From positions 124,001 through 188,000 of the forward strand of contig CAWBYD010000001.1 of NCBI GenBank assembly GCA_963792915.1: DNA of 64,000 nucleotides. The letters are read 5' to 3'. The notes under the pieces are model-generated. The model was not told where the DNA came from. It made no database searches and saw only the letters and a program-made list of their open reading frames with translations. A program made the translations under genes and the position numbers. Positions 43,301 to 51,122 of this stretch are shown here, piece by piece (position 1 is the stretch's first letter; every line of letters begins with the position of its first letter). The DNA is from Solirubrobacter sp963792915 (GTDB taxonomy: Bacteria > Actinomycetota > Thermoleophilia > Solirubrobacterales > Solirubrobacteraceae).

Positions 43301-45917
43301 GAGCTACGAGGCCGACGGCCGCCGCCACCACCTCGCGGCGGGCTTCGTCGACACGCAGGACCTCGACGACGTGGCGGGCGCGATCGCCCGGCGCGCGGCG
43401 CAATACCCGCAGGGCGAGTCGGTCTACGTCGACCTCTACGCCGCCGCGACCGCGGGCGCGGAGCTCGCGGGCGAGCTCAAGCAGGCGCTCGAGGACGCCG
43501 ACGTCCCGCTGCTCGTGCAGCGTGTCGTGCTCGACGTGCCGGCCCCGATCCGCGGCGTCAGCGCCGCGGACGCGATCACCCTGCGCCGCAGCATCGACGG
43601 CGGCTGGGTGGTCGACCGCGACCTGCAGTTCGTGCACCCCGAGATGGGCGAACGCCTGAACCTGTGGCGGATGTCCGAGTTCCACCTCGAGCGCATCCCG
43701 TCGGCCGCGGACGTCTACCTGTTCCGCGGGCGCGGCCGCTCGAACCCCAAGGACGAGCGTCTGTTCGCGCTCGCCGAGGTCCGATCCCTGAGCATCGTGC
43801 GCGACGACCGCGGCCGCGTCGTTTCGCTGCCCGAGCTCGAGCACATGCTCGCCGAGTGCCTGGAGGCGCTGCGCCGCTTCCAGAGCCACCGACCGCCGCG
43901 CGAGCGGCTGCTGTGGAACCGCGTGCGGCTCAACGTGTGGCCCGTCATCGACCTCGGGCCCGAGGAGGCCGGCGCGCTGATCGACCGCTATGCGCGCGAG
44001 ACCGAGGGTCTGGGCATCGAGATCGTGATCATCCGCGGGCGCATGCGCGCCGGCGGCGGCGAGGTGCGCGACCGCGAGCTGCGCCTGTTCGCGCCCGCCG
44101 GACGCGGCGTGCTGGTGGAGCTCGACGAGCCCGCGACCCGGCCGCTGCAGCCGCTCGACGAAGGCGCCCGGCGGATCGTGCAGGCCCGCCGGCGCGGCAC
44201 CGTGCACCCGGCGGAGCTCGTCAAGGTGCTGGCCCCCGAGCGGCCTGACCGCGCGCGAAGCATCCCGCGCGGCGAGTTCGTCGAGCACGACCTCGACGAG
44301 GAAGGCCGGCTGGTGCCCGTCGACCGCTCGCCGGCGATGAACGAGGCCGGCATCGTGGTAGGGCTCACGCGCTCCTTCACGCGCCGCCACCCCGAGGGCA
44401 TGCAGCGTGTGGTGCTGTTGGGCGACCCCACGAAGGCGCTCGGCTCGGTGGCCGAGCCGGAGTGCCGGCGGATCATCGCCGCGCTCGACCTCGCGGACGA
44501 GCTCGGCGTGCCGGTGGAGTGGTTCGCGCTCTCCTCCGGCGCCCGCATCGCGATGGATTCGGGCACGGAGAACATGGACTGGGTCGCCGCGGCGCTGCGG
44601 CGGATCATTGAGTTCACGCAGCAAGGTGGCGAGATCAATGTCATCGTCACCGGCATCAATGTGGGCGCGCAGCCGTATTGGAACGCGGAAGCGACGATGT
44701 TGATGCATACCAGGGGTATTTTGGTAATGACTCCGGAGTCGGCGATGGTGCTGACCGGCAAGCAGGCGCTGGACTTCGCGGGCGGGGTGTCGGCCGAGGA
44801 CAACTTCGGGATCGGCGGCTATGACCGCATCATGGGTCCCAACGGCCAGGCCCAGTACTGGGCTCCCGACCTCGCCGGCGCCTGCGCCGTCCTGCTGCGC
44901 TACTACGACCACGCGTACATCGCACCCGGCGAGCGCTTCCCACGTCGCGCGGAGACGCACGACGCCATCCAGCGCGACGTCCGCAGCTCGCCCCACAGCG
45001 CGCCCGGCTCGGAGCTCAAGACCGTCGGCGACATCTTCTCGGACGCGACCAATCCGGGCCGCAAGCAGGCGTTCGACATCCGCTCGGTCATGCGCGCCGT
45101 GGTCGATGCCGACCATCGGCCGCTGGAGCGCTGGGAGCGCATGCGCGACGCCGAGGCCGCGGTCGTCTGGGACGCCCATCTGGGCGGCTGGCCGACGACC
45201 GTGATCGGCATCGAGTCGCACCCGATCGACCGCTTCGGGCCTGTGCCCGCGGACGGCCCGTCGCAGTGGACGTCCGGCACGCTGTTCCCGCGCTCGTCCA
45301 AGAAGGTGGCGCGCGCGATCAACTCCAACGGCGGCCGGCGACCGCTCGTGGTGCTGGCGAACCTGGCGGGCTTCGACGGCTCGCCGGAGTCGATGCGCCA
45401 GTGGCAGCTCGAATACGGCGCCGAGATCGGCCGCGCGATCGTCAACTTCCGCGGCCCGATCGTGTTCTGCGTGATCTCGCGCTACCACGGCGGCGCGTTC
45501 GTCGTCTTCTCGCAGCGCCTCAACGAGGGCTTCGAGGCGATCGCCGTGGAGGGCGCGCACGCGTCCGTGATCGGCGGCTCGGCCGCGGCGGGCGTGGTCT
45601 TCACGCGCGACGTGAATCTGGCCGTGCGCCGCGACGAGCGGGTCACGGCGCTGGAGGAGCGCATCGAGGCTGCCGACGGCGCCGAGCGCCAGAAGCTCCG
45701 CGCCGAGCACGTCTCGCTGCTGGAGACGGTGCGCGCCGAGAAGATGGGCGAGCTGGCCGCGAAGTTCGACTCGATCCACTCGATCCAGCGAGCGGTCGAC
45801 GTCGGGTCGGTGTCCGGCATCGTCGCCGCCGGCTCGCTGCGGCCCTACCTCGTCGAGGCGATCGAGCGTGGCATGGCCAAGGCCGAGGCGGCGCACGCGG
45901 AGGTCATCACCGCATAG
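40368..45917 (+). CDS. Single-chain acyl-CoA carboxylase with eukaryotic ACC architecture
   Basis: This 1,849-residue protein carries a biotin carboxylase (about 15-460: GGGGRGIRRV, FMEVNARLQVEHPVTE). A biotin carrier site follows, ESMKME with Lys636. Then comes a region of about 550 residues with PSAADVYLFRG, NPKDERLFALAEVR and LLWNRVRLNVWP, typical of the central domain of eukaryotic acetyl-CoA carboxylase. Last is a carboxyltransferase (GIVVGLTRSF onward; NFGIGGYDRIMGPNGQAQYW). It should carboxylate a short acyl-CoA, probably acetyl- or propionyl-CoA. The start could be GTG 40368, 40377 or 40386. A short AT-richer patch lies at 44608-44730. Confidence 0.93.
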   Translation: MPPVPSVTQRTFRRLAVVNRGEPAMRLLHAVRELNAERQDDPITVIALYTEPERSAMFVRHADEAYCLGPTATVDAGGKRTGAYLNYAGLEKALRETRADAVWPGWGFVAEHPEFADLVERMGLVFVGPPGDVMRALGDKIQSKLMAEQAGVPVAPWSNGPVVTVEEARAHAERIGFPLMIKAAAGGGGRGIRRVNDMDGLESALTTSRREAADAFGDGTVFMEALVGNAHHIEVQLIADGQGTAWAAGVRDCSCQRRHQKVIEESSSVVLSAEQEEEVREASRRLALQSGYRNAGTVEFLYEPEAKRFSFMEVNARLQVEHPVTEAVTGLDLVKLQLHIAAGGRLEGEPPAPVGHAIEARLNAEDPAMGFSPTPGRVQVLDLASGPGVRVDRGIAAGDVIPPDFDSMVAKVIAYGRTRREAIARLRRALRESTVMIEDGTTNRAFLLAILDRPEFQAGEVDIAWLDRLGVSGEMESTSDADAALLQAAIELADDETATERASFYAYARRGRPEAAAQVSRAVEVRHRGQAYRIVVSQLAPGRYLADIDGIAVEAAVERLSGHERRITINGRTHRTMISRQGVDLLVEVHGIPHRVTRDDGGFVRSQGPSVVVAVPVAEGDEVAEGDVVAVVESMKMETSLTAPFAGRVRRVLTGINVQVPAHTPLLQLDAVQERAAEQAAERVSFASDEAGPVTYAAGLERLRWMLLGYDVAGDEVRRVLADLQEAEPDAAALASEHRLLDVYSDVRALTRARHDPERELLHSPQEYLHAFLRSLDAKAEHLPERFVALLQRALSHYGVDSLDRTPALEEACYRLFVTSERADLARAAVLALLERRLQDAEDLLARVGDDFRGVLDRLENATERRDPVLADLARQLRNRYFDQPLIRAREAEAYEELERHLSALMEDPDRADRAAQIDAIVEAPQLLAPQIICRMKETGAREHPVLLEIMTRRWYRERELAPFWSGLTSDGTAYVTTSYEADGRRHHLAAGFVDTQDLDDVAGAIARRAAQYPQGESVYVDLYAAATAGAELAGELKQALEDADVPLLVQRVVLDVPAPIRGVSAADAITLRRSIDGGWVVDRDLQFVHPEMGERLNLWRMSEFHLERIPSAADVYLFRGRGRSNPKDERLFALAEVRSLSIVRDDRGRVVSLPELEHMLAECLEALRRFQSHRPPRERLLWNRVRLNVWPVIDLGPEEAGALIDRYARETEGLGIEIVIIRGRMRAGGGEVRDRELRLFAPAGRGVLVELDEPATRPLQPLDEGARRIVQARRRGTVHPAELVKVLAPERPDRARSIPRGEFVEHDLDEEGRLVPVDRSPAMNEAGIVVGLTRSFTRRHPEGMQRVVLLGDPTKALGSVAEPECRRIIAALDLADELGVPVEWFALSSGARIAMDSGTENMDWVAAALRRIIEFTQQGGEINVIVTGINVGAQPYWNAEATMLMHTRGILVMTPESAMVLTGKQALDFAGGVSAEDNFGIGGYDRIMGPNGQAQYWAPDLAGACAVLLRYYDHAYIAPGERFPRRAETHDAIQRDVRSSPHSAPGSELKTVGDIFSDATNPGRKQAFDIRSVMRAVVDADHRPLERWERMRDAEAAVVWDAHLGGWPTTVIGIESHPIDRFGPVPADGPSQWTSGTLFPRSSKKVARAINSNGGRRPLVVLANLAGFDGSPESMRQWQLEYGAEIGRAIVNFRGPIVFCVISRYHGGAFVVFSQRLNEGFEAIAVEGAHASVIGGSAAAGVVFTRDVNLAVRRDERVTALEERIEAADGAERQKLRAEHVSLLETVRAEKMGELAAKFDSIHSIQRAVDVGSVSGIVAAGSLRPYLVEAIERGMAKAEAAHAEVITA

Positions 45918-46584
45918 CGCCGACCGGCAGCTCGAGCTCAGCCGTGCAGGCGGGATCGCCGCACTCGCACGCGAACGCGCGCACGAACATCTCCGGATCG
46001 CCGTGCGCCCACGGGTGCGCGTAGAAGCCCCGGATCTGGTCGGCGAGCGCGACGTTGGCCTCGTGGATCAGCGCGCTGCGTTCCGCGCAGGTCGTGACGC
46101 CGCCGGAGAAGTCGAAGCGGCCGCTCAAGTCGTCGGTGCGGGCGACCTGCAGCTCCGCCGGGGCGTCGCGCGCGATCGCGTCGTAAAGCAGGCCCGCGAG
46201 CCGGTCGCGCGGGCGCGCGGCTGGCATCAGCCACACGCCAGGTCGCGCCGTGTGGGGCACGATCGAGCCCTCGGCGATCACCGGCGGATGCGACGGGAGC
46301 GCGCGCACGTCGGCGAGCGCCATCGGCCCGCGTTCGTAGTGCAGCGACATCGCGAGGAGTTCCTCGTCATTGCACGCGCTGAAGTCGTTGCGCGGCCGCA
46401 GCTCCTCCCAGCGGCGGGCGGCCGCGCTGCCGGACGACAGCGCGCGGGCACGGTGCGCCCACGTGCGCGTGTCGGTGCTGTAGAGCCGCAGCCCGTGGCG
46501 GCGCGCCAGGCGTGACGCCAGCGTCGTCTTGCCCGCGCCCGGCGGCCCGCCGATCCAGATCACACGCGGGCCTCGTAGGCTCAC
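45907..46584 (-). CDS. P-loop kinase-like protein with C-terminal Cys cluster
   Basis: GTG 46584 gives 225 residues. The N-terminus VIWIGGPPGAGKTTLASRLA is a clear Walker A motif of an AAA/shikimate-kinase-like nucleotide kinase; RLYSTDTRTW follows as in such kinases. The C-terminus has CECGDPACTAELEL, a possible zinc-binding CxCx4C. No precise family is recognised; a toxin (zeta-like) or small-molecule kinase is possible. The end overlaps the convergent carboxylase by 11 nt. The frame stays open upstream to 46770. Confidence 0.65.
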   Translation of the reverse strand: MSLRGPRVIWIGGPPGAGKTTLASRLARRHGLRLYSTDTRTWAHRARALSSGSAAARRWEELRPRNDFSACNDEELLAMSLHYERGPMALADVRALPSHPPVIAEGSIVPHTARPGVWLMPAARPRDRLAGLLYDAIARDAPAELQVARTDDLSGRFDFSGGVTTCAERSALIHEANVALADQIRGFYAHPWAHGDPEMFVRAFACECGDPACTAELELPVGAMR

Positions 46585-46733
46585 GCGCGTCGAGTACCCG
46601 GGAGGGCGATGCGCGCGCGCCAGATCACTACTACTCCTCATAGTCACTCGTCGTTGCCTGCTTTCCGACCCGCTTGCGGCTCGTCGTCGTCGTCGGTCGC
46701 GAGCGGGTCGCGGGCCTCGCGCGGTGCGGGGGC

Positions 46734-47333
46734 CTAGCCGGGATCTCCGAGTGGCACCGGGACCGGCCACGCGGACGTGAGCGGTCCCGGTCGGAGCCCG
46801 GCTTCGCGCGCGGCGGCGACCAGCGGGCCGATCAGCCGGGCTGTCGCCGATGCGTCGCTGCGGCGCACGCCGTCGCCGACGCCGTCATGGGCGAGCACGA
46901 TCGCTCCCAGCTCCAGCCTGACCGGGGCGAGCATCGCCTCGGTGCTGTCGCCCCGCCAGTCGATCGTGTCGACCGTCCAGCCAACCAGTTCGAGCCCATT
47001 GCGGTGTGCGATCTCCGGAGTGAACTCGGCCGGCTGACCGAACGGAATCCGCCACCGGCTGGGCCGCACCCCGGCCCGCCCGAGCGTCGCGAGCGCCTGG
47101 GCGAGATCCGCCTCGATCTCCGCCTGGGGCGTCTCGGGGTGCCGCAGGTGCGCATGGCCGTGCACCTGGACGTCGTGTCCTTCCACGATCACGCGCGCGA
47201 GCAGCGCGGGATGGCGCACCACCTGCTCGCCGAGCACGAAGAACGTCGCCTTCGCGCCGGCCGCCCGCAGCGCGTCGAGCACCGCGGGAGTGCCGCGCGG
47301 ATCGGGCCCGTCGTCGAAGGTCAACGCGAGCAT
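46734..47333 (-). CDS. Polysaccharide deacetylase family protein
   Basis: ATG 47333 follows GGGAGG by 5 nt. The 199-residue product starts directly with the NodB motif LTFDDGPD, which carries the catalytic and metal-binding Asp pair. The metal His site follows (VHGHAHLRHP), then RWRIPFGQP and a late IVLAHDGVGDG. There is no signal peptide, so it probably acts in the cytoplasm or on a soluble substrate. The frame continues upstream through the tRNA-His gene antisense, which I exclude. Confidence 0.87.
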   Translation of the reverse strand: MLALTFDDGPDPRGTPAVLDALRAAGAKATFFVLGEQVVRHPALLARVIVEGHDVQVHGHAHLRHPETPQAEIEADLAQALATLGRAGVRPSRWRIPFGQPAEFTPEIAHRNGLELVGWTVDTIDWRGDSTEAMLAPVRLELGAIVLAHDGVGDGVRRSDASATARLIGPLVAAAREAGLRPGPLTSAWPVPVPLGDPG

Positions 47334-47380
47334 CAGGCCCTCCCGACGATAGGGGATCGCCGCTAGACTGCCGCTCGCGT

Positions 47381-47454
47381 GGTGGGCGTAGCTCAGTTGG
47401 TAGAGCTCCGGGTTGTGGTCCCGGCGGCCGCGGGTTCGAGTCCCGTCGCTCACC
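47381..47454 (+). tRNA. tRNA-His (GTG anticodon)
   Basis: A complete cloverleaf is visible. Acceptor GTGGGCG pairs with CGCTCAC, the D-arm is GCTC/GAGC, and the anticodon stem CCGGG/CCCGG holds loop TTGTGGT. The T-arm loop is TTCGAGT. The extra 5' G (47381) can pair with C at position 73, as expected for tRNA-His. CCA is not encoded. The 3' part is repeated at 53895-53946. Confidence 0.97.
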
Positions 47455-47460
47455 CCTCAA
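47409..47460 (+). repeat. attL-like 52-bp direct repeat in tRNA-His
   Basis: This segment, from the anticodon stem to six bases beyond the tRNA, is identical to 53895-53946. Integrases of actinobacterial islands often use such tRNA 3' ends as attachment sites. Confidence 0.85.
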
Positions 47461-47654
47461 GTCCCTGCAAACTGCAATGTGCCGTGTGTGGGTGCATCGG
47501 CGCGGGGCAAGCGCGGGGCAAGTAGAACTTTCCCCGCGCGTGGTCAGGCGGCCCCCCGAACGTTGACGCAGAGCCAGATCCGGGCGGCGGCCGCCGGGAC
47601 CGCGACCCGGAGGTCGCCGGGCTGCGGGACAGGGCGCTCGGGCGTGCCGCGGGC

Positions 47655-47850
47655 TCGCGTCAGGCGACGTGAGCCGCCGGTGCAGTGCGGTGAGACTGGG
47701 CGCCGATTGCATTGCGGCGCGGTGGACGAACTCGCCGTGGATGACCACTCGGCTGGCCCCGAGTGCGGCTGCCACCGCTGCAAGCTGGAGAAACTCGCTT
47801 CCGTTCCGGCCGGGCGGGGTTCGTCGTCGGTAGACCTGGGGCAACTCGGC
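47655..47850 (-). pseudogene. Remnant resembling an ATP-dependent DNA ligase (LigC/LigD-type)
   Basis: On the minus strand the segment reads GRNGSEFLQLAAVAAALGAS, then RVVIHGEFV and SLTALHRRL. This parallels the ligase pattern SRxGxxxTxxFPEL-xxLAxAL-xxxxLDGELV-xxxxLxxRL. The catalytic Lys region and the rest of the domain are absent, and no start is present. The similarity is partial and unsearched. Confidence 0.35.
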
Positions 47851-47978
47851 GGATCGGGCGCCCGCCTGGCTCGGCCTCGCCTGTCCTGTCGGAGAGGCGA
47901 CGTCGTTGCGGGTAGTCGGGATCGGCACCCTGTGGTTGCGCGCGTCGATGCGTCCGCTACACGCGTCAGGATGACCGC

Positions 47979-50900
47979 GTGATCGCTCTGCACGCCGTGT
48001 GGTCGCGTGATTCGCGTCTGTGTGTCTGGGGCGAGGACGCGTCGTTGCCCGCGCGTGCTCCGAGGCGGCGCGGCCGGCCGCCGAGCACGCCGCGTGCCCG
48101 GGCGCATCCGTATGCGTGCGGGACGGCCGATCTGGCCGCGGGCCTTGAGCGGTTGAACATCGTGGAGTCGATCGCGGCAGCCGGGGAGCGGAAGTTGAGC
48201 CTGATGTTGCCGACGTCGATCGACGGGCCGCAGGCTTCGCCTCAGTTGCTGCGACGGCAGCACGGCAGCTTGGCGCGCGTGCCTGAGGGTCTCGACGCGT
48301 GGGAGGTTCCGGCGCTCGGGATCGCGCCGGGAGCGGCGGTCGACGTGCTGCTCGGGTTGCCGCTGGCGTGTCCTCCCGGCGTCGCGATCGGCGATTCGCT
48401 GCGCTTCCTGGCGGAGGTGGCGAAGCTCGGGCTCGAGTTCGTCGCTCGCGGCCGGCTGCTTCCTGAGCTGGCTCGCGGCGGCGAGGGGTGGGTCGCGCGC
48501 TGGAGGCCGGTCGCGGTGGATCCGGATGACGCCGAGCGGGTCGGCCTGCTCGTTCGCGCGCTGCCGCCGCTGCTGCGGGCCGACTGCTCCGTCGCTCGCG
48601 AGGGCGATCCTCCCGCTGCGGTCGTGGAAGGCCTGCTCGCCGCGGTGGTCGACTCGTCCGCCCGCCGGTTCCTCGCCGGGACACTGTCCGGGCGCAACAT
48701 GTCTGAGGATGGATCCGGCCGCGCGTGTTCCGCCGTGGGTGCGTGGCTCGCGGCGCTGACGGGGCCGGATGCCGTCGTGAGCGGCGAGGAGCGGGAGCTC
48801 GCAGAGCTTGCCGAGGCGCTCGACCGGTGGCGTGACGACGGGCTCCAGGACGCCGCGCAGCGCTCGTTCCGGACGTGCTTTCGCCTATCGGCGCCGGATG
48901 CCGACGATGGCGTCCTCGACGAGGGCGAGCAACCGCATGCCGCACGCGCGTGGCGGATCGAGATCCTCGTCCAGGCCAAGGACGACCCGAGCGTGCTCGT
49001 CAGAGCGCAGGAGGTGTGGTCGGCGAACGGGAACGGGTTGACGGTGCTGGGTCGCCGGCTGGCGAACCCGCAGGAGCGCCTGCTCGGCGGGCTCGGGCAC
49101 GCGTTGCGGTTGTGGCCGGAACTGGAGCCCGCGCTGCGCGACGCGGCGCCGACCGGGCTGGACCTGAGCCCCGACGCCGCGTTCCGGTTCCTGGGCGAGG
49201 CGGCTCCCGCGCTCGAACAGGCGGGTTTCGGGGTGCTCGCGCCCGCGTGGTGGAGCGCGCGGGTGCGTCCGAAGCTGCGCGTGTCGACGGACGAGGAATG
49301 GGACGAGCGGCGCGGGCTGCTCGGGATCGACGGTCTATGCGCGTATGAGTGGCGGGTCGCGGTCGGCGACGTGACGCTGACGCTTGCCGAGTTGCGTGAG
49401 TTGGCCGCGCTCAAGCTGCCTCTGGTGCAGTCCCGTGGACGCTGGGTCGCGCTGCGCCCGGAGGACGTGGAGGCGGCGCTGGCGTTCTTCGCGAAGCGCG
49501 AGGAGCGCGGACAGGCGGTGGTCGGCGACCTCCTGCGCGCGGGGCTGGGTGCCGACGCCGCGGAGGCGGGGATGGCGGACGTGGAGATCGAGGCCGGCGG
49601 GTGGCTGCGGGAGCTCCTCAACGACAACGGCGAGCGGCGGCTCGAGCGGTTGACCGCGCCGGCGGGATTCGCGGGCGAGCTGCGCCCGTATCAGGAGCGC
49701 GGTCTGTCGTGGCTGTTCTTCCTGTCGCGGCTGGGGATCGGGGCGTGCCTCGCCGACGACATGGGGCTCGGCAAGACGGTCCAGTTGCTCGCTCTCCTGC
49801 TGACCGAGCGCGAGCGGCGCGGAGGCTCTCGCAAGCGGGTCGCGCCGACGCTGCTTGTCTGCCCCATGTCGGTGGTGGGCAACTGGGAGCGCGAAGCCGG
49901 GCGCTTCGCTCCAAGTCTTCGAGTGCACGTGCATCATGGCCGGGAGCGGCTGGCGGGACGCCAGTTCGCGCGCGCGGCGCGGGCAAGCGACCTCGTTGTC
50001 ACGACGTATGCGCTCGCGACGCGCGACGGCGACACGCTCGGCGCGGTCAAGTGGGACCGGATCGCCCTCGACGAGGCGCAGAACATCAAGAACGCGACCG
50101 CCAAGCAGACGCGCGCGATCCGTTCGCTCCCGGCGCGTCACCGCGTCACGCTGACCGGGACGCCGGTCGAGAATCGCCTGAGCGAGCTGCACTCGATCAT
50201 GGACTTCCTCAACCCTGGGCTGCTCGGCTCGGCGAAGGGCTTCCGCGAGCGCTTCGCGACGCCGATCGAGCGCTACCGCGATGCCGCGGCCACCGCGCGC
50301 CTGCGGCGGGCGACGGGTCCGTTCATCCTGCGCCGGCTCAAGACCGACAAGGAGATCGCCGGCGACCTGCCGGACAAGATCGAGATGACGGTCGACTGCC
50401 ACCTGTCGCGTGAGCAGGCGACGCTGTATCAGGCGGTGGTCGATGAGATGCTCGAGAAGGCGGAGCAGGCGGAGGGGATCGAGCGCCGCGGGATCGTGCT
50501 GGCCGCGCTGATGAAGCTCAAGCAGGTGTGCAACCACCCGGCCCACCTGCTGCAGGATCGCTCGCGCCTGGACGGGCGCTCAGGCAAGCTCGCGCGTGTC
50601 GAGGAGATCCTCGCGGAAGCGCTCGGCGGGGGCGACAAGGCGCTCTGCTTCACGCAGTTCGCCGAGTTCGGGCGGATGCTCGGCCCGTACCTGCAGGAGC
50701 GTCTCGGCCACGAGGTGCTGTTCCTGCACGGTGGCACGGCGAAGTCCGCCCGGGACGAGATGGTCGCCCGCTTCCAGTCGTCTGGCGGACCGGCGCTGTT
50801 CGTGTTGTCGCTGAAGGCAGGTGGGACGGGGCTCAACCTCACCGCGGCCAACCACGTCATTCACTTCGATCGCTGGTGGAACCCGGCGGTCGAGGATCAG

Positions 50901-51122
50901 GCGACCGATCGTGCATTCAGGATCGGGCAGCGCAAGAACGTGCAGGTGCGCAAGCTCACGTGCGTCGGAACGCTGGAGGAGCGCATCGACCGCATGATCG
51001 AGGAGAAGAAGGAGCTCGCGCAGCGCATCGTCGGTACCGGCGAGGCGTGGCTGACGGACCTCGACACGAGTCAGCTGCGCGAGCTCGTGACGCTGTCGAG
51101 TACGGCCGTCGCGGAGGGATGA
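47979..51122 (+). CDS. SNF2-family DNA helicase/translocase
   Basis: The 1,047-residue product has an N-terminal region of about 560 residues typical of bacterial SNF2 proteins. The Swi2/Snf2 motor follows: LRPYQERGLSWLFFL, Walker A DDMGLGKT (about 592), DEAQ box (about 697), TGTPVENRLSELHSIMDFL. The helicase C-terminal part has FTQFAEFGRML, LSLKAGGTGLNLTAANHVIH and ATDRAFRIGQ. It remodels or moves along DNA using ATP. GTG 47979 is the start. The stop overlaps the start of the SWIM gene, an arrangement common in actinobacteria. Confidence 0.94.
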   Translation: MIALHAVWSRDSRLCVWGEDASLPARAPRRRGRPPSTPRARAHPYACGTADLAAGLERLNIVESIAAAGERKLSLMLPTSIDGPQASPQLLRRQHGSLARVPEGLDAWEVPALGIAPGAAVDVLLGLPLACPPGVAIGDSLRFLAEVAKLGLEFVARGRLLPELARGGEGWVARWRPVAVDPDDAERVGLLVRALPPLLRADCSVAREGDPPAAVVEGLLAAVVDSSARRFLAGTLSGRNMSEDGSGRACSAVGAWLAALTGPDAVVSGEERELAELAEALDRWRDDGLQDAAQRSFRTCFRLSAPDADDGVLDEGEQPHAARAWRIEILVQAKDDPSVLVRAQEVWSANGNGLTVLGRRLANPQERLLGGLGHALRLWPELEPALRDAAPTGLDLSPDAAFRFLGEAAPALEQAGFGVLAPAWWSARVRPKLRVSTDEEWDERRGLLGIDGLCAYEWRVAVGDVTLTLAELRELAALKLPLVQSRGRWVALRPEDVEAALAFFAKREERGQAVVGDLLRAGLGADAAEAGMADVEIEAGGWLRELLNDNGERRLERLTAPAGFAGELRPYQERGLSWLFFLSRLGIGACLADDMGLGKTVQLLALLLTERERRGGSRKRVAPTLLVCPMSVVGNWEREAGRFAPSLRVHVHHGRERLAGRQFARAARASDLVVTTYALATRDGDTLGAVKWDRIALDEAQNIKNATAKQTRAIRSLPARHRVTLTGTPVENRLSELHSIMDFLNPGLLGSAKGFRERFATPIERYRDAAATARLRRATGPFILRRLKTDKEIAGDLPDKIEMTVDCHLSREQATLYQAVVDEMLEKAEQAEGIERRGIVLAALMKLKQVCNHPAHLLQDRSRLDGRSGKLARVEEILAEALGGGDKALCFTQFAEFGRMLGPYLQERLGHEVLFLHGGTAKSARDEMVARFQSSGGPALFVLSLKAGGTGLNLTAANHVIHFDRWWNPAVEDQATDRAFRIGQRKNVQVRKLTCVGTLEERIDRMIEEKKELAQRIVGTGEAWLTDLDTSQLRELVTLSSTAVAEG

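Noticed and set aside
40338..45896. A minus-strand open frame of over 1,850 codons opposite the carboxylase gene
   Set aside because: It is the antisense of a GC-rich gene; the product is Arg/Ala/Asp-rich low complexity and only its far end (39483-40337) matches a family.
47334..47453. N-terminal extension of the polysaccharide deacetylase to 47453
   Set aside because: Its first codons are antisense to tRNA-His; ATG 47333 has a good ribosome site and the NodB motif right after it.
46885..48945. Long minus-strand frame covering the deacetylase, tRNA-His and element start
   Set aside because: It runs antisense through a tRNA and another gene and is Arg/Pro-rich; only the short ligase-like stretch was kept as a remnant.
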